NCBI GenBank assembly: GCA_946480525.1
Contig: CAMLLA010000273.1
Coordinates: 1-5,815, forward strand
Direction of reading: 5' to 3'
Length of the DNA stretch: 5,815 nucleotides
DNA from: an uncultured Asticcacaulis sp.
GTDB taxonomy: Bacteria > Pseudomonadota > Alphaproteobacteria > Caulobacterales > Caulobacteraceae
Position numbers and translations under genes: made by a program. Each line of letters opens with the position of its first letter. Within the stretch, counting starts at the first letter, position 1. Positions 5,334 through 5,815 of this stretch are shown in pieces. The notes beneath the pieces were generated by a model. The model did no database searches and was not told the origin of the DNA. It saw nothing but the letters and a program-made list of their open reading frames with translations.

Positions 5334-5815
5334 GATAACCCTTTGGATAATGACGGTTTGGCGGCTCAACCCGCGCCGAAGCCCGCGACAGTCAGCGCGG
5401 CCGACACGCCTATAGCCGAGCCTATCGCCGAACCCAAGGGGCATGGGGGCGGAAAACCGCCGAAAAAGCGCGCCAACACCTGGCTCTATGTCGCCATCGT
5501 CGCCGTTGTGCTGGCCGCGGCCGGTGGCGGCGCCTTTTATTTCGCGACCAATATGAAGCTGCCCGACCAGGTCAAGGCCGGTCCATCCGCCGAAGCGGCA
5601 GGTCCTCTGAAAGGGTACGCCACGGGCTCCATCGCCCATCTGGTGACCTATGCCGACCGCAAGACCGTCGCCGATGTCCCCTTCATCGATCGCGACCGCA
5701 AGCCGGTGAAGCTGTCCGATTTCAAGGGCCAGGTGGTGGTGCTGAACGTATGGGCGACGTGGTGCGCGCCGTGTCGCTTCGAGATGCCGACGCTCGCCAA
5801 CCTGCAGCGTGACTA
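5331..5815 (+). CDS. TlpA-like membrane-anchored thioredoxin-fold protein (3' partial)
   Basis: Runs open from ATG 5331 to the window edge (161 full codons). Residues 1-50 are a Pro/Ala-rich, lysine-ending cytoplasmic segment ([13 protein letters not shown] at 35-47); 51-72 form one transmembrane helix; the rest is periplasmic. The thioredoxin domain begins near residue 115 with [19 protein letters not shown], then [19 protein letters not shown] with the redox pair Cys145 and Cys148 in WCAPC. This is the TlpA/ResA type of thiol-disulfide reductase, which keeps periplasmic cysteines reduced, for example in cytochrome c or cytochrome oxidase maturation; the actual substrate here cannot be read from the sequence. 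The family's cis-Pro motif would lie beyond the window. The start is fixed by a TGA three codons upstream in frame and by lack of another ATG before residue 75, which is after the helix. It is divergent from argH. Confidence 0.88.
   Translation, partial: MDNPLDNDGLAAQPAPKPATVSAADTPIAEPIAEPKGHGGGKPPKKRANTWLYVAIVAVVLAAAGGGAFYFATNMKLPDQVKAGPSAEAAGPLKGYATGSIAHLVTYADRKTVADVPFIDRDRKPVKLSDFKGQVVVLNVWATWCAPCRFEMPTLANLQRD
5332..5350 (-). promoter_or_regulatory. TTATCCA direct repeat flanking the argH ribosome binding site
   Basis: On the minus strand TTATCCA occurs twice (5350-5344 and 5338-5332), separated by the five bases AAGGG, a 12-base period. The second copy runs into the argH ATG. The repeat also codes for DNPLDN at residues 2-7 of the thioredoxin protein. 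It matches the first seven bases of a DnaA box but not the last two. It could be an operator or a translational element, or chance; no partner is identified. Confidence 0.25.

Noticed and set aside
5350..5420. Possible sigma-70 promoter for argH inside the tlpA-like gene (a TTGAGC element on the minus strand)
   Set aside because: No -10 element at acceptable spacing matches well; a promoter is expected here but cannot be placed from the sequence.
5247..5639. Minus-strand frame opposite the start of the tlpA-like gene
   Set aside because: Gly/Arg-rich shadow of the thioredoxin coding frame that also overlaps the start of argH in another frame; no domain is visible.

Overview
The window is GC-rich, gene-dense and looks like an ordinary chromosomal housekeeping region of an alphaproteobacterium, most likely a member of the Caulobacterales (a Caulobacter/Asticcacaulis-like lineage). 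This placement is an inference from protein style and gene order: ArgH with the N-terminal extension typical of alphaproteobacteria, and the neighbourhood tlpA / argH / small lipoprotein / lysA / TIGR02302-type membrane protein, which I recall as recurrent in that class. No RNA gene, insertion sequence, CRISPR array, phage gene or attachment site was seen, and there is no gene-free stretch of 300 bases.

Layout. On the + strand from the left edge comes the C-terminal part of a membrane-anchored DUF3426 / MJ0042-type zinc-ribbon protein with an unusual histidine-rich tail (to 827), followed by a hypoxanthine phosphoribosyltransferase gene, hpt (869-1408). Converging on these is a compact five-gene minus-strand cluster, read from right to left: argH (5332-3899), an LptM-like lipoprotein (3902-3537), lysA (3530-2211), a short membrane protein resembling only the N-terminal part of the TIGR02302/DUF4175 family (2184-1648), and an 86-residue two-helix membrane protein (1647-1387). 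The last of these overlaps the end of hpt by 22 bp, tail to tail. Junctions inside the cluster are a 4-base ATGA overlap, a 6-base gap, a short gap or GTGA overlap, and an exactly abutting stop/start, so one transcript with translational coupling is likely. At the right edge a TlpA-like membrane-anchored thioredoxin gene (5331 onward, cut by the window end) is divergent from argH, and the two annotated ATG codons share the palindrome CATG.

Function. ArgH completes arginine synthesis and LysA completes lysine synthesis, consuming meso-diaminopimelate that is also a peptidoglycan precursor. The LptM-like lipoprotein, the TlpA-like reductase and the DUF3426 protein are cell-envelope factors. LptM in enterobacteria assists disulfide-dependent assembly of the LPS translocon, so having a thiol-disulfide protein nearby is suggestive but unproven. 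Hpt salvages purine bases.

No new defence or mobile system is evident. The points most worth checking are the truncated TIGR02302-like gene, the shared start-codon site between argH and tlpA with a repeated TTATCCA motif around the argH ribosome binding site, the His-rich tail, and atypical active-site residues in Hpt.
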